Assembly (NCBI GenBank): GCA_024372495.1
Contig: CP099977.1
Span: forward strand, 744,001 to 808,000
Length of the DNA stretch: 64,000 bases
Reading direction: 5' to 3'
DNA from: Pseudarthrobacter sp. Fe7
GTDB lineage: Bacteria; Actinomycetota; Actinomycetes; Actinomycetales; Micrococcaceae
Shown here: piece by piece, positions 38,239 through 47,867 of the stretch
How positions within the stretch are numbered: position 1 is the stretch's first letter
Layout: each line of letters starts with the position of its first letter
Position numbers and translations under genes: made by a program
Notes under the pieces: model-generated
Seen by the model: only the letters and a program-made list of their open reading frames with translations
Database searches by the model: none
Told to the model about the DNA's origin: nothing

Positions 38239-40063
38239 TCAGCGGACGGCTGCGGCCGGGCGTGTCGCGTCGTCTTCGCCCGGGGCCTTGGCGCCGGAAG
38301 GTCCCGGGGCGGGGACCTGAGGGCCGGGAGTGTCCGCGGGCAGTTGCTTTCTGGCCCTGCGCCGTCCGGACCTGCCGTAGACCAAGTACATCGTCACCCC
38401 GGTGATGAGCATGAGGAGCACCGTGTACACAAAGGTGTTGGCGATTCCCTCGGTGCCTTCTGCCCCATCGGTGTTGGCCTTGATCACCAGCCCCAGCGGC
38501 TGCACCAGCGGGTGGGCCAGGAAGATGGCGGTGTCATAGTCGTCCAGCAGGCTGTTAAAGTTCAGGGCCGTGATGGCTGCTGCCGCCGGGAGCACCAGCG
38601 GCAGCAGGATGCGGCGGAAGACATACAGCGTCTTGGCGCCCATGATGGCTGCGGCCTCCTCCAGGGAGGAATTCACGGAGGCAAACGACGCCTTGAGCAT
38701 CCGGAGCGTGAAAGGGATCTTCACCGTGACGAAGGCGATCAGCAGGATCACCGTCGTTCCGGTGAGGACCGCGCCGGCTACCAGGGGGTTGGGGTGGTCG
38801 TAGCTGACAATCAGGCCCAGGGCCAGCAGCGCGGACGGCAGGATCCACGGGATATGCAGCAGGTACTCGAAGGCTGAGGCCACCCAGTTCTTGTACTTTT
38901 GCAGCAGCCGGGCCACGAAGAGCAGACCGCCGACGGCGATGACTGCCGCCAGCGCGCTGTACACGACGCTGACGATGAAAGGCCGAAGGCCGGACTGCTG
39001 GGTGAGGACACGGACGTAGTTGTCCGCTGTCAGGTTGGCCAGCGAGAGTTGTCCCGTCTGGATGGCCGCTCCATCGGCGAACGAGTACAGCACGATCAAC
39101 ACCACCGGGAGTGTGTAGATGGCAAAAAGGAGATAGGCCACGGCATGTACGGCCACGTTGGCTGTTGGGTTGGTAATTTCCTGTTTCTGCAGGCTCGGAG
39201 GACACCTTCGACACCGAAAAGTACGTGCCGCCCTTCTCGAGGCGGGACATCACGGCGAGCATCAGCATGGTGGCCAGGCCCAGGATCACGGCCAGCAGTG
39301 CCGCCAGGTCCCGGGAGGTGGGGCTGTTGGTGAAGGTCAGGATCATCGGCGTGATGGTCTGGAAATCGCGGCCGCCCAGCACCTGCGGGGCGCTCAAGGC
39401 GCCCAGGCCGGTGAGGAAGGACAGGATGGTGACGGCGAACAGCGTGGGTTTGAGCATTGGCAGGACGATCCGCCGCAGGATGGTCCACGTGGAGGCTCCC
39501 AGGTTCCGTGCGGCCTCGATGGTCTGGTAGTCGATGCCCTTGAGGGCGTTGGCAACGAACAGCATGTGGTTGGTGGTGGTGGCAAAGGTCATGACCACCA
39601 GGACGGCAAGAAACCCCGAGAACCAGCCAGGATCAATTCCAGGGAAAAGCCTGATCAGCAGCGACGTGACAATCCCTTTGTCCCCGTAGATGAACTTGTA
39701 CCCGGCCGCCAGCACAATGCCGCCGTAGATGAAAGTGGAGGCATAGCCCAGGAAAAGGATCCTTGAGCCGCGGATCCGGAAATAATGCGTCACCAGGACG
39801 ATGAAGACGCCCACCAGGTTGACGGTGACGGACAGCGCCACGGCCAGGAGGAAGCTGTTGCCCAGCGCCTTCATGGCCCGCTGCGAGGAGAACAGCTTCT
39901 CCGCGGCGCGGCCCGAAAAACTTCCGTCAGGGAAGAAGGTGGCCATCAGGATGTTGACGTTGGGCCATACCAGGAATGCGGCAATGAACCACGTGAGAAC
40001 GGCGCCCACCACCAGGACGAAAGGGGACCGGACCATGCTGCGCACCGGGTTGTTGACACTCAT
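38239..40063 (-). CDS. ABC transporter permease with two fused permease domains (FbpB-like), frameshifted
   Basis: Restored length 607 residues with about twelve membrane helices. Each half has the binding-protein-dependent permease EAA loop: EAARNLGASTWTILRRIVLP in the first and EEAAAIMGAKTLYVFRRIL in the second. CAGGCTCG at 39190-39197 on the plus strand holds an extra base; removing it joins VSSE to LQKQEITNPTANVAVHAVAY. Without it the gene looks like two. The Pro/Ala-rich C-terminal tail is unusual. It overlaps the ATPase stop by four bases. Such fused permeases occur in ferric-ion and thiamine importers. Confidence 0.87.
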
Positions 40064-41124
40064 GGCAGTGCAACCGCCCGGTCCTGTGCCAGTGCGGCAC
40101 CGGTTTCCGGACGGTACTGCAGGATGTGCCCGGGCTGGACGTAAACCGTTGTGGCCGTGCCGGCCTCAGGGTGCGCGCCGCCGTCTTCCCTGACAAGTAG
40201 GCGGATGTCCGCGCCATGGCTGCTTACCACGTACCGGCTGTGCAGCCCGTGGTAGGTGCGGGACACCACAGTGGCGGGAAGCCCGACGGCGGTCCCTCCG
40301 TCCGCGGGCCGGTCCAGGGATGCCTTTTCCACTCGTAGGTAGGACCTGGCATCCGTGCTGAGGCCGGCGCCGGAGAGCCGGTTGACCTCCGCCACGAAGT
40401 CCGGCGTCAGGGCCGAGCTGTCACCGATGAAGTTGCAGACGAACTCCGTAGCGGCATGGTCGTAGATCTCCTGCGGCGTCCCAACCTGCTCGATCACCCC
40501 CTTGTTGAACACCGCAACGCGGTCGCTCATGGCAAGGGCCTCGTCCTGGTCGTGGGTGACATACACAGTGGTGATGCCGAATTCGCTCTGCAGGTCCTTG
40601 AGCTGCTGGCGCAGCTGGTGCCGGAGCTTGGCGTCCAGGTTGGACAGCGGCTCGTCCAGCAGCAGGATCTTGGGCCGCAGCACCAGGGCGCGGGCAACAG
40701 CCACGCGCTGTTGCTGGCCGCCGGACAGCTCGGCCACGTTCTTCGCCAGCTGCCCGTCGCTGAGTTCCACGCGCCGTGCAATGTCCCGCACAAGCCGGTC
40801 GCTGTCGGCAGGCTTTTCCTTCCGGACCCGGAGCCCGAAGGCGATGTTCTCCCATACGCTCATGCTCGGAAACAAGGCATAGTTCTGGAACACCATGCCC
40901 ACCTGCCGCTTGTCGCTGGGAAGGCGGGTCACGTCCTTCCCGTCCACCCTGACCGTGCCCCTGGCCGGCTGGATGAAGCCGGCCAGGGTTCGCAGCGCCG
41001 TCGTTTTTCCACAGCCGGAGGGCCCCAGGAGGGTGAAGAACTCGCCTGGGAGGACATGCAGGTCCAGGTGCGGAATGGCGGTGAAATCGCCAAAGGTAAC
41101 TTCGATGTTTTCCAAGCGGATCAT
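40060..41124 (-). CDS. ABC transporter ATP-binding protein (FbpC/PotA-like)
   Basis: An intact 354-residue ATPase. Walker A GPSGCGKTTAL is near residue 35, the Q loop is GMVFQNYALFP, the signature ELSGGQQQRVAVARAL, and Walker B ILLLDEPLSNLD. Beyond residue 240 a TOBE-like regulatory domain includes VSRTYHGLHSRYVV. It lies between the binding-protein and permease genes of a minus-strand operon. Confidence 0.92.
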   Translation of the reverse strand: MIRLENIEVTFGDFTAIPHLDLHVLPGEFFTLLGPSGCGKTTALRTLAGFIQPARGTVRVDGKDVTRLPSDKRQVGMVFQNYALFPSMSVWENIAFGLRVRKEKPADSDRLVRDIARRVELSDGQLAKNVAELSGGQQQRVAVARALVLRPKILLLDEPLSNLDAKLRHQLRQQLKDLQSEFGITTVYVTHDQDEALAMSDRVAVFNKGVIEQVGTPQEIYDHAATEFVCNFIGDSSALTPDFVAEVNRLSGAGLSTDARSYLRVEKASLDRPADGGTAVGLPATVVSRTYHGLHSRYVVSSHGADIRLLVREDGGAHPEAGTATTVYVQPGHILQYRPETGAALAQDRAVALP

Positions 41125-41171
41125 GGCAAACCTGTCTGATGGAACGCGGGGAGGGCGGCTGGCAGGACGGG

Positions 41172-42248
41172 TTACGTCATGTATTCGAGTTCGATCTTTT
41201 CCACCCAGGCGCCCATGTTCTTCTGCACGAAGTCCCAGTCGATGTCCTGTTGCTTCAGGCCGGCAAAGAAGTCCACCACCTCAGGGTTGGCCTTCGCCTG
41301 GGCGCTCTTGTTGACGGGCATGGAGTTGAACTTCTGGGCGAACTCGCCCTGCACCTCTGCGCTGCCGAACCAGTCGATGAATTTTTGCGCCTGCTCCTTC
41401 TTCTTGCTTCCCTTCACCAGGGCGATCTGCTCCACGGCAAGCGGGACACCCACTGAAGGGATGACCGTGTCCACCTTTACCTTGAAGGACTTTTCACGGT
41501 CGGCAATGATCGAGGACGGCATTTGGCCCATGTCCACCTCGCCGGAGGCAATGCGGGCAAACAGGTCGGTCTTGGCCACGGCGGGGCTGCCGTTCTTGAA
41601 GTATTGCTCCACCTGCTTCCACCCGTCGTTGGAAATGCCCAGATCACCGGAGTCGTCCCGGTAGCGGGAGAGGATGCCGGCGAAGACCAGTTGCGCCGTG
41701 GCCGTGCCCAGCCCTGTGACCCGCTCGTAGCGGCTCTTGAACTCGTCCTTGGTCCAGAGGTCCGTCCAGTCCTTTGGCGCGGCGTCCTTGCTGATTTTGT
41801 TGGAGTTGTAGCCAAGGAGGATGGCCTGCTTCACCAGAGGCCAATACGTCTCCCCGTCGCCAAGGCCCTTGTCCACCTCGCCGGCCCATGCCGGCTGGTA
41901 GGTCTCCAGTACGCCCTCCTTCTTGACCTGCGAGAAGTACATGTTGTTCAGGCCAAAGGCGACGTCCGCGATGGGGTTGTTCTTCTCGGCAATGAGCTTG
42001 TTGGTGGCATCGGCGCCCCCGGCCCCCACGATCTCGATCTTGAACCCGGCCTCGGCCGCCTTGGCCGCCAGCCAGTCGCCCCGGCCTTCGCCGTTGGAGT
42101 TCGTGTAGACAACCAAGGTGTCACCGGACGCACCTGCCGGGGCTCCGGAAGCCCCGCCGGATGCGGCCGGCGGAGTGGAGGCCCCGCCGCAGCCGGCGAG
42201 AAGGGTGGCGGCGACGGCGGCGGCAACCAAAGTCTTCAATTTACGCAC
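41172..42248 (-). CDS. ABC transporter substrate-binding lipoprotein (iron/organic-ion class)
   Basis: An intact 358-residue protein with a lipoprotein signal: AAAVAATLLAGCGGAS, the lipid-bearing Cys near residue 20. The mature part begins DTLVVYTNSNGEG, typical of the class that binds ferric ions, thiamine or aminoethylphosphonate. PIADVAFGLNNMYFSQV and VGVPLAVEQIALVKGSKKKEQAQ are also of this family. The pair of Tyr that binds ferric ion in FbpA is not evident near the C terminus, so another ligand is possible. First gene of the three-gene importer operon. Confidence 0.88.
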   Translation of the reverse strand: MRKLKTLVAAAVAATLLAGCGGASTPPAASGGASGAPAGASGDTLVVYTNSNGEGRGDWLAAKAAEAGFKIEIVGAGGADATNKLIAEKNNPIADVAFGLNNMYFSQVKKEGVLETYQPAWAGEVDKGLGDGETYWPLVKQAILLGYNSNKISKDAAPKDWTDLWTKDEFKSRYERVTGLGTATAQLVFAGILSRYRDDSGDLGISNDGWKQVEQYFKNGSPAVAKTDLFARIASGEVDMGQMPSSIIADREKSFKVKVDTVIPSVGVPLAVEQIALVKGSKKKEQAQKFIDWFGSAEVQGEFAQKFNSMPVNKSAQAKANPEVVDFFAGLKQQDIDWDFVQKNMGAWVEKIELEYMT

Positions 42249-42316
42249 GATCAGGACTCATTTCTGGGCTGGAATCGGAGCATGTCCGCACAGCCTATAG
42301 CCGGGCATGACTAAAA

Positions 42317-42354
42317 CCGGGCTGTTATAGCTATCGATTCGATAAACAGCCCGG
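42317..42354 (-). terminator. rho-independent terminator after the thioesterase gene
   Basis: A perfect 10-base stem, CCGGGCTGTT paired with AACAGCCCGG, lies 63 bases beyond the minus-strand thioesterase stop and is followed on that strand by TTTTAG. It also separates that gene from the ABC importer operon. Confidence 0.82.
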
Positions 42355-42416
42355 CTGCTCACTCTGGCCCAGTTGGGAAAACGGTGGGGGTCCTCGGTGC
42401 AAACCGCGGGGAAACG

Positions 42417-42851
42417 TTAGTCCTGGACCGTGGTCCCGCTCAGGTGGTGGGTGGGGATCCGGTCCCGGTCGTAGGTGATTTCCGTGTAGCCGTGCGGCTG
42501 TGGCTTGCCGTCCTGGCCCAGGTTCACAAAGACGATCTCCTCGATGGTGAGGATGCTCTGCCTGGTGATCATGTTGCGGACCTCGGCCCGCATGGCCAGT
42601 GAGGTCCGGCCGAACCGGGTGGCCGTCAGGCCCATCTCGATGAGGTCGACCTGCACGGCTGAGCTCACGAAGTTGATTTCCGAGATGTACTTGGTGACGG
42701 CACGGCCGTTTCCCAGCTGGAGGATGGCGTAGATGGCTGCTTCTTCGTCAATCCACTTCAGCAGGCTCCCGCCGAAGAGGGTCCCGTTGGCGTTGAGGTC
42801 CTCAGGCCGGACCCACTTGCGGGTCCGGAAGGTGATGTCTGCTGTTTCCAT
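42417..42851 (-). CDS. acyl-CoA thioesterase, hotdog fold (YciA-like)
   Basis: An intact 144-residue hotdog-fold protein. DLNANGTLFGGSLLKWIDEEAAI is the long helix with the conserved acidic residue of the acyl-CoA thioesterase group, and VTKYISEINFVSSAVQVDLI supplies the central strand. It would hydrolyse short or medium acyl-CoA. The C-terminal tail is slightly longer than usual. It is transcribed away from the GNAT gene's start, in the same direction, with 65 bases between them. Confidence 0.88.
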   Translation of the reverse strand: METADITFRTRKWVRPEDLNANGTLFGGSLLKWIDEEAAIYAILQLGNGRAVTKYISEINFVSSAVQVDLIEMGLTATRFGRTSLAMRAEVRNMITRQSILTIEEIVFVNLGQDGKPQPHGYTEITYDRDRIPTHHLSGTTVQD

Positions 42852-42916
42852 AGGCCGGGACTAGCCCAAGGCGCTGCCCGCAATCCCAGCGTGACGGGCC
42901 TTCCAGGCACCGGCCG

Positions 42917-43421
42917 TTATGCCATGGCGGTCTGGGAAGCGCTGTGGGCGTTGATGCGTTTGGCGTAGCAGTGCGAGTGCTCCACGCCCATGTAGGGCCC
43001 GAAGTTTGGGATCGGCTCGAAACCTGAAGTCTCATAGAAGTTCCGGCCGTCCGGCTGGGCCGATCCGGCCTCAGCCTTGATGCGGGTAATGCCCTGCTTG
43101 AAGGCTTCTGCTTCCAGGGCCGCGAGGATGGAGCCTGGCCACGCCGGAACCCCGGGTGTACGGCAGCACGTAGAGCCGCTTGATTTCGGCTGTTGATCCA
43201 TCCAGGAGCCTTAGGCCGCCGCAGCCAACAGGCTGGCCGGATCCCTTGTCGTACGCCACCAGGAACACTGCGCAGTCCGCGCCCGACGGCGGCGGTCCGG
43301 GTTCGTGGTCGGGCCGGCCAAAGCGGGCGTCGAGTTCGGCCTGCTGGGCGCCGCGAAGGTCGGCGCCCACGGGGTTGGACCAGGGGACATGCCGGATGTT
43401 GAGCCTGGGGTTGGTCTGCAT
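42917..43421 (-). CDS. GNAT family N-acetyltransferase, frameshifted
   Basis: Restored length 167 residues. The acetyl-CoA pyrophosphate loop reads RLYVLPYTRGSGVASSILAAL, the normal R/Q-x-x-G-x-G/A pattern, and CGGLRLLDGSTAEIKRLYV and FYETSGFEPI are the flanking GNAT blocks. GAGCCTGG at 43131-43138 on the plus strand carries an extra base that splits GVA from SSILAALEAEA. ATG 43421 is preceded by GAGGCAG; longer in-frame starts exist up to 43502. Acceptor substrate is unknown. Confidence 0.83.
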
Positions 43422-43530
43422 ATCTGCCTCGATTCGCCGGAGGGGTATGCCCGATAAGGCTAGGCGCGGGGAGTTACGCATGTGTTTCCTGGCGGTTAGC
43501 ACCCGGATAACGACTACCCGCTGCTCAAAC

Positions 43531-43563
43531 CCAAGTTACTTGGCAGTCTAGTTACCAGTTGGT
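43531..43563 (+). promoter_or_regulatory. palindromes in the MarR gene promoter
   Basis: CCAAGT-T-ACTTGG at 43531-43543 is a perfect 13-base palindrome, and ACCA-GT-TGGT follows at 43554-43563. A CTAGTTA lies between them, and TCTAAAAT comes just after. Placed 14-46 bases before the MarR start, they are likely autoregulatory sites. Confidence 0.6.
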
Positions 43564-43576
43564 CTAAAATGAATGC

Positions 43577-44092
43577 ATGGCTTCTATGGGCAACGAGGGA
43601 TCCGGCTACTGGTACGGACCCGACGGGCAACTGGACTACAGTGCGGCGGTGTTGAAGGCGCTTCGCGACTACCGCGCAGCCGAGACCGAGATCCGCCGCA
43701 GCACCCGGGACTCAATGGGCATGGGCGAGACGGACATCCTGGCCCTCAGGTACCTGCTGAGGGTGCAGGCGTCGGGCAAGCAGGTGGTACCCAAGGACCT
43801 CAGCCGGTTCCTCAATATTACTAGTGCTTCCACCACTTCGCTGATCGACCGGCTTGTGGCCAGCGGTCACGTCCGCCGCGAAGCGCACCCCTCGGATCGC
43901 CGATCGGTCGTGGTGGTTCCCACGGTTGAGTCGGACAAGGAGGTCCGGGAGACGCTCGGGGCCATGCATCGCCGGATGATGGCGGTGGCGGAAGGCCTTA
44001 CTGCCGAGGAAGCGCGCACGGTGGTCGATTTTCTCCAGCGGATGACTGAGTCGCTCCAGGCGCGTGAAGGTGAAGAACTAAAAGTTCACTAG
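43577..44092 (+). CDS. MarR family transcriptional regulator
   Basis: An intact 171-residue winged-helix regulator. DLSRFLNITSASTTSLIDRL is the recognition region and GHVRREAHPSDRRSVVV the wing with the Asp-x-Arg signature. Both ends carry helical dimerisation segments. The frame begins at ATG 43577 soon after a palindromic promoter. Downstream, the CTAG cluster at 44089 may be a second target controlling the small protein and kinase genes. Confidence 0.9.
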   Translation: MASMGNEGSGYWYGPDGQLDYSAAVLKALRDYRAAETEIRRSTRDSMGMGETDILALRYLLRVQASGKQVVPKDLSRFLNITSASTTSLIDRLVASGHVRREAHPSDRRSVVVVPTVESDKEVRETLGAMHRRMMAVAEGLTAEEARTVVDFLQRMTESLQAREGEELKVH

Positions 44093-44114
44093 GATGACTA
44101 GCTAGATGGGCTAG
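44089..44114. promoter_or_regulatory. cluster of four CTAG sites downstream of the MarR gene
   Basis: CTAG occurs four times in 26 bases (44089, 44098, 44102, 44111), including a GACTAGCTAGAT core and a CTAGTTA that matches one in the MarR promoter. CTAG is otherwise scarce in this window, mostly seen at stop codons. The block starts at the MarR stop and lies 55 bases before the next gene, beside a TATAT/TATGCT -10-like stretch. A MarR operator is one reading. Confidence 0.5.
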
Positions 44115-44168
44115 TTATATGTATGCTTACGATGTTCCCAAGAGTTGCTTCCCAACGGAGTCGTGAGT

Positions 44169-44488
44169 GTGTTGGTTACTTTCACCGAAGTTTCACCGCG
44201 TGAGCCCTCCCACATAGGGGCAACAGCCGCGGACGGACCCATGGACCTGATGCGATCCACCCTGGACGGCACCACTGCGCCGCAGGGAAAGGCGGCTGTC
44301 CACTGCGGTCTTCCCATGCAGGCTCGTTACTCCGGCCCTCGGCCGGGAGCGGATTAGCTATACATTTGCTCCGGCTGATGCCGGAGGCACCGGACTTCCG
44401 CCCGTGTGGCGTTGCGCCTGCGGTTTCCAGGCTCGACGCCTGGATAGCCGGTCCCGGCGCGGCGTCCTCCGCAGTCTTCCCCGCGTGA
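44169..44488 (+). CDS. small CxC protein upstream of the kinase, two frameshifts
   Basis: This 105-residue protein appears only after removing extra G bases in CAGGCTCG at 44319-44326 and 44428-44435. It then reads from GTG 44169 (GGAG eight bases upstream) through AVHCGLPMQLVTPALGRE and PPVWRCACGFQLDAWIAG to a TGA at 44486. Both corrections are the same AGCT change seen elsewhere, and the resulting stop overlaps the kinase GTG (GTGA), which supports the reading. A CxC pair and a third Cys could bind metal. I do not recognise the family. It is probably co-translated with the kinase. Confidence 0.62.
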
Positions 44489-45443
44489 GGGCCGCAGTGC
44501 CGGTGCTGCCGCGTTCGTCGATGGATGCCGGAGTGCTCCTGGCGGGCCGCTACCAGCTAAGGGAACGCCTGGGCAGGGGGTCTGCCGCGGAAGTCTTCCG
44601 TGCCGTTGACCTGGAAGGGGGCCGGACGTCGCCGCGAAGATTGCGGCAGCTGACGGCCGGAAGCAGCATGAGAGGATCCGGAGCGAAGCCGCCGTCCTGG
44701 GCGGCCTCAACCACCCATCCATCGTGAGGCTCGTGGACCATGGCGTCGTGGCCGGACGCGGAGCCCATTCCGGACGCCCGTACCTCGTGCAAGAACTGGC
44801 CCTGGGCTCGAGCCTGGCTGAGACCATCCGGTTGGAACGTGCCAGGCCTGGTGAGGTGGCACTTTGGGCCCGGAGCCTTTTCGATGCGCTGGCGCACCTT
44901 CACTCCAACGGGCTTGTGCACCGTGACATCAAGCCCGCGAACCTGATGCTGAGCGGCCTGCGGAGAAGCCCGGTCCGGATTATCGATTTTGGAATTGTCG
45001 CCTCAACCGGCTCGGCTGCCGAACCTGGAATCTCGTCCGGCACAGTGCACTATATGAGTCCGGAGCAGGCATCCGGCGGGGTGGCCGCGCCGTCCTGGGA
45101 TGTGTACGCGATGGGGTTGGTCCTGTTGGAGCTCCTCACGGGCTCAAAAGCCTTTCCGGGCACCGCCATCGAATCCCTCGTTGCCCGGACCCTGCGGTCA
45201 CCGGAGGTGCCGGACCTCCTTGGTGAGTGGGCCCTCCTGCTGCGTCACCTGACGGCCATGGATCCCGGGGAACGTCCGACGGCGGCAGCCGCCGCAGAGA
45301 TGGCGGCGCGCCTCATCCCCACGGTCGACTCCAGCAGGCACGGCAACCAGGGTCCCCGTGGCAGCTGGGGTGCCCAGATGGTTTCCGGACCGTGTCCCGC
45401 GATGCGGGCATTCCCTCCCCGGCGCCACCGCCAGCAGGACTAG
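44485..45443 (+). CDS. Ser/Thr protein kinase, soluble, frameshifted
   Basis: Restored length 319 residues. Kinase motifs in order: glycine loop LGRGSAAEVFRAV, the VAAK lysine (DVAAKIAAADG), catalytic loop HRDIKPANLML, DFGIVAS, and SGTVHYMSPEQ as the P+1 region. There is no membrane helix or PASTA domain after the kinase fold, unlike PknB. One missing G near 44618 in a G run (EGG|PDVAAK) breaks the text. The GTG start overlaps the upstream small gene; ATG 44521 would still include the glycine loop. Its 3' end overlaps the convergent phosphatase by three bases. Confidence 0.88.
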
Positions 45444-46118
45444 GGGGCGGTTGCGTCCCGGCCGGTCGGATCCTCCGCGGCGTGGTCCGCCAGGGCCAGG
45501 CCTCCCACCGGGCTCCCGTCCCAGTGGATCAGGTTCCAGCCTGTGGCCACGCTGCCCTCGAGGGCCACGATTCCGGTATTGGCCAGGATATGGCGGGCAA
45601 CGAACTCGTGGTCTATGCCGTCGGCCCGAAGCCCTGCCCAGGTGCGGATGGCGGCGCCGTGGCTGACCACGGCCACGGTCCCGTGCTGCTGCCGTTCCGC
45701 CCGCTCCACCACGAGTGCGACGGCGGCGTCGAACCGCTCGAAAAAGGCATGGCCGTCCGGGCCTGCCGGCATGCGGGGGTCCAGGTTGCCGGAAGCCCAG
45801 GAGATGACCGTTCCCATGTAGCGCTTGTGGGATTCGTGGTCGGTGAGCTTCTCCAGGGATCCGGCCTCGATTTCGTGCAGCCCCTCCAGCACCTGGACAT
45901 CAAGGCTATGCAGCAGCGCCAGCGGAGCGGCAGTGATCTGCGTCCGAATCAACGTTGAGGCGTAAAGCGCGCCGATCCGCTCGTTAGTCAGTGACCTTGC
46001 CATGGCCTCTGCCTGGCGTTCGCCCAGTTCAGTCAATCCGGGGCCGGGGTGGTCGGTATCCAGCCTGGCCCAGCACGTTGCCGGGGGTTTCGCCGTGGCG
46101 GATCAGGAGCAACTTCAT
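45440..46118 (-). CDS. histidine phosphatase (phosphoglycerate mutase-like), frameshifted
   Basis: Restored length 225 residues. The catalytic RHG is in MKLLLIRHGETPGNVLG at the N terminus, which is read only after removing one extra base from CAGCCTGG at 46061-46068; the chain continues LDTDHPGPGLTELGERQA. The second His is in VAVVSHGAAIRTW. The protein is of the broad-specificity phosphatase type rather than a glycolytic mutase. ATG 46118 is the natural family start. It is convergent with the kinase gene. Confidence 0.9.
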
Positions 46119-46193
46119 GTTCCCAGTTTCCCACCCCGGGGCGGCTTCAGGCCCACGCCTGAACCTCGTCCGCCACGCTGCCGCCCAAGGGAA

Positions 46194-46221
46194 GGCGCCG
46201 GGCCCCTGGGAGCCCGGCGCC
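46194..46221 (-). terminator. hairpin after purB
   Basis: GGCGCCGGGC paired with GCCCGGCGCC around an eight-base loop lies 32 bases beyond the purB stop on the minus strand, followed there by TTCCCTT. It fits a terminator between purB and the phosphatase gene. Confidence 0.7.
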
Positions 46222-46252
46222 GCCGGCGTACGTTCCTGCCCTGCTGCGGTTC

Positions 46253-47697
46253 CTACTTCAGGTGGTCCACCAACTGGTTGGCGATGCCGGTGTACCTGCC
46301 GGGCGTCAGGGCCAGGAGGCGTGCCTCTGCCTCAGGCGACAGGCCCAGGCCCTGGACGAACTCCTGCATGCGCGCAGCGTCCACGCGCTGGCCGCGTGTG
46401 AGGTCCTTGAGCCGCTCGTAAGGGTTTTCCATGCCTTCGACGCCGGCAATCGCCTCAGCGCGCATGACCATCTGGATGGCCTCGCCCAGGACCTCCCAGT
46501 TGGTGTCCAGGTCCGCTGCCAGGACGTCTTCTGCAACGTCCAGCCGGTCCAGGCCCTTGGCCACGTTGGAGATGGCCAGCAGGGAGTGGCCGAACGCCAC
46601 GCCGATGTTGCGCTGGCTGGAGGAGTCGGTGAGGTCGCGCTGCCAGCGGGAGGTCACCAGCGTGGCGCCCAGGGTGTCCAGGAGGCCGTTGGAGATCTCC
46701 AGGTTCGCCTCGGCATTTTCGAAGCGGATGGGGTTGACCTTGTGCGGCATGGTGGACGAGCCCGTTGCGCCGGCCACCGGGATCTGCGCGAAGTAGCCAA
46801 TGGAGATGTAGCTCCAGATGTCCGTGCAGACGTTGTGCAGGATGCGGTTGAAGCGGGCCACGTCGGCGTAGAGCCTCGGCCTGCCAGTCGTGGCTTTCGA
46901 TCTGCGTGGTCAGGGGGTTCCAGGTAAGCCCCAGGCCCTCCACGAATGACTCGGAGACCTGCTGCCAGTCGGCGCCGGGTACGGAAGCCACGTGCGCCGC
47001 GTAGGTGCCGGTGGCGCCGTTGATCTTGCCCAGGTATTCGGTCTTCGTGATCCGGTCCAGCTGGCGGGTCAGGCGGTGCGCGATGACGGCCAGTTCCTTG
47101 CCCAGCGTGGTGGGGGTGGCGGGCTGGCCGTGGGTGCGGGACAGCATGGGAACGGCCCGGTTGTCCTCCGCCATTTTGCTGATCTGTGCCACCAGGGCGC
47201 GGGCTGCAGGCAGCCACACGTCCTCCACAGCGCCCTTGACGCCCAAGGCGTAGGAGAGGTTGTTGATGTCCTCGGACGTGCAGCCGAAGTGGACCATGGC
47301 GGTCAGGTTTTCGATGCCGATGGCGGGGAGGCGGCGGCCGATGTAGTACTCCACGGCCTTCACGTCGTGAACGGTCACGGCTTCGATTTCAGCGAGTTCC
47401 GCGACGGACGCGGCATCGAATTCGGTGACGATGGCGCGGAGCCTGGTCCTGCTGCTCCGCGCTCAGGGGGCCGGCGCCGGGGAGGACGTTGTTGCTGGTC
47501 AGGTGGATGAGCCATTCGACTTCGACGGCCACGCGGTCCCGGTTCAGGGCGGCCTCTGACAGGTAGTCGACGAGGGGTGCAGTGGCGGACTGATAGCGGC
47601 CGTCCAGGGGTCCGAGCGCGATTTTTTCCGGTGACGCGGCGAGGGCCAGGCGTCCTGAGGGCGTACGGGTGTCAGCTGTGGCGGCAGTTTCAGGCAT
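46253..47697 (-). CDS. purB: adenylosuccinate lyase, two frameshifts
   Basis: Restored length 480 residues. The enzyme removes fumarate from SAICAR and adenylosuccinate in purine synthesis. The superfamily loop GSSTMPHKVNPIRFENAEANL is intact, as are FGCTSEDINNLSYAL and MLSRTHGQPATPTTLGKEL with the catalytic His. Extra bases at GAGCCTGG 47439-47446 (QDQ|LRAIVTEFDAASVAE) and GAGCCTCG 46871-46878 (WQAE|LYADVARFN) break the text. Because this gene is needed for growth without purines, two independent real frameshifts are hard to believe. The conserved sequence makes the identification certain. Confidence 0.95.
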
Positions 47698-47867
47698 GTG
47701 CTGATTCTTTCACGAACTCCGGCGGCGCCTTAAGTGGGCTGCTTACGTTACTTATCCACATGGCCGACGACGGCGCTTACCCGGGCAGGGGCGTTTGCTT
47801 AGCGTTGAAAGCGGCAAAGCCGGGGCGTGTTATCCGGCCGGGGAAGCCGTGACTGGCAGGGGGCGTG

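Noticed and set aside
43531..44114. Short repeats around the MarR gene as a CRISPR or att site
   Set aside because: The repeats are few, short, irregularly spaced and promoter-located; operators explain them better.
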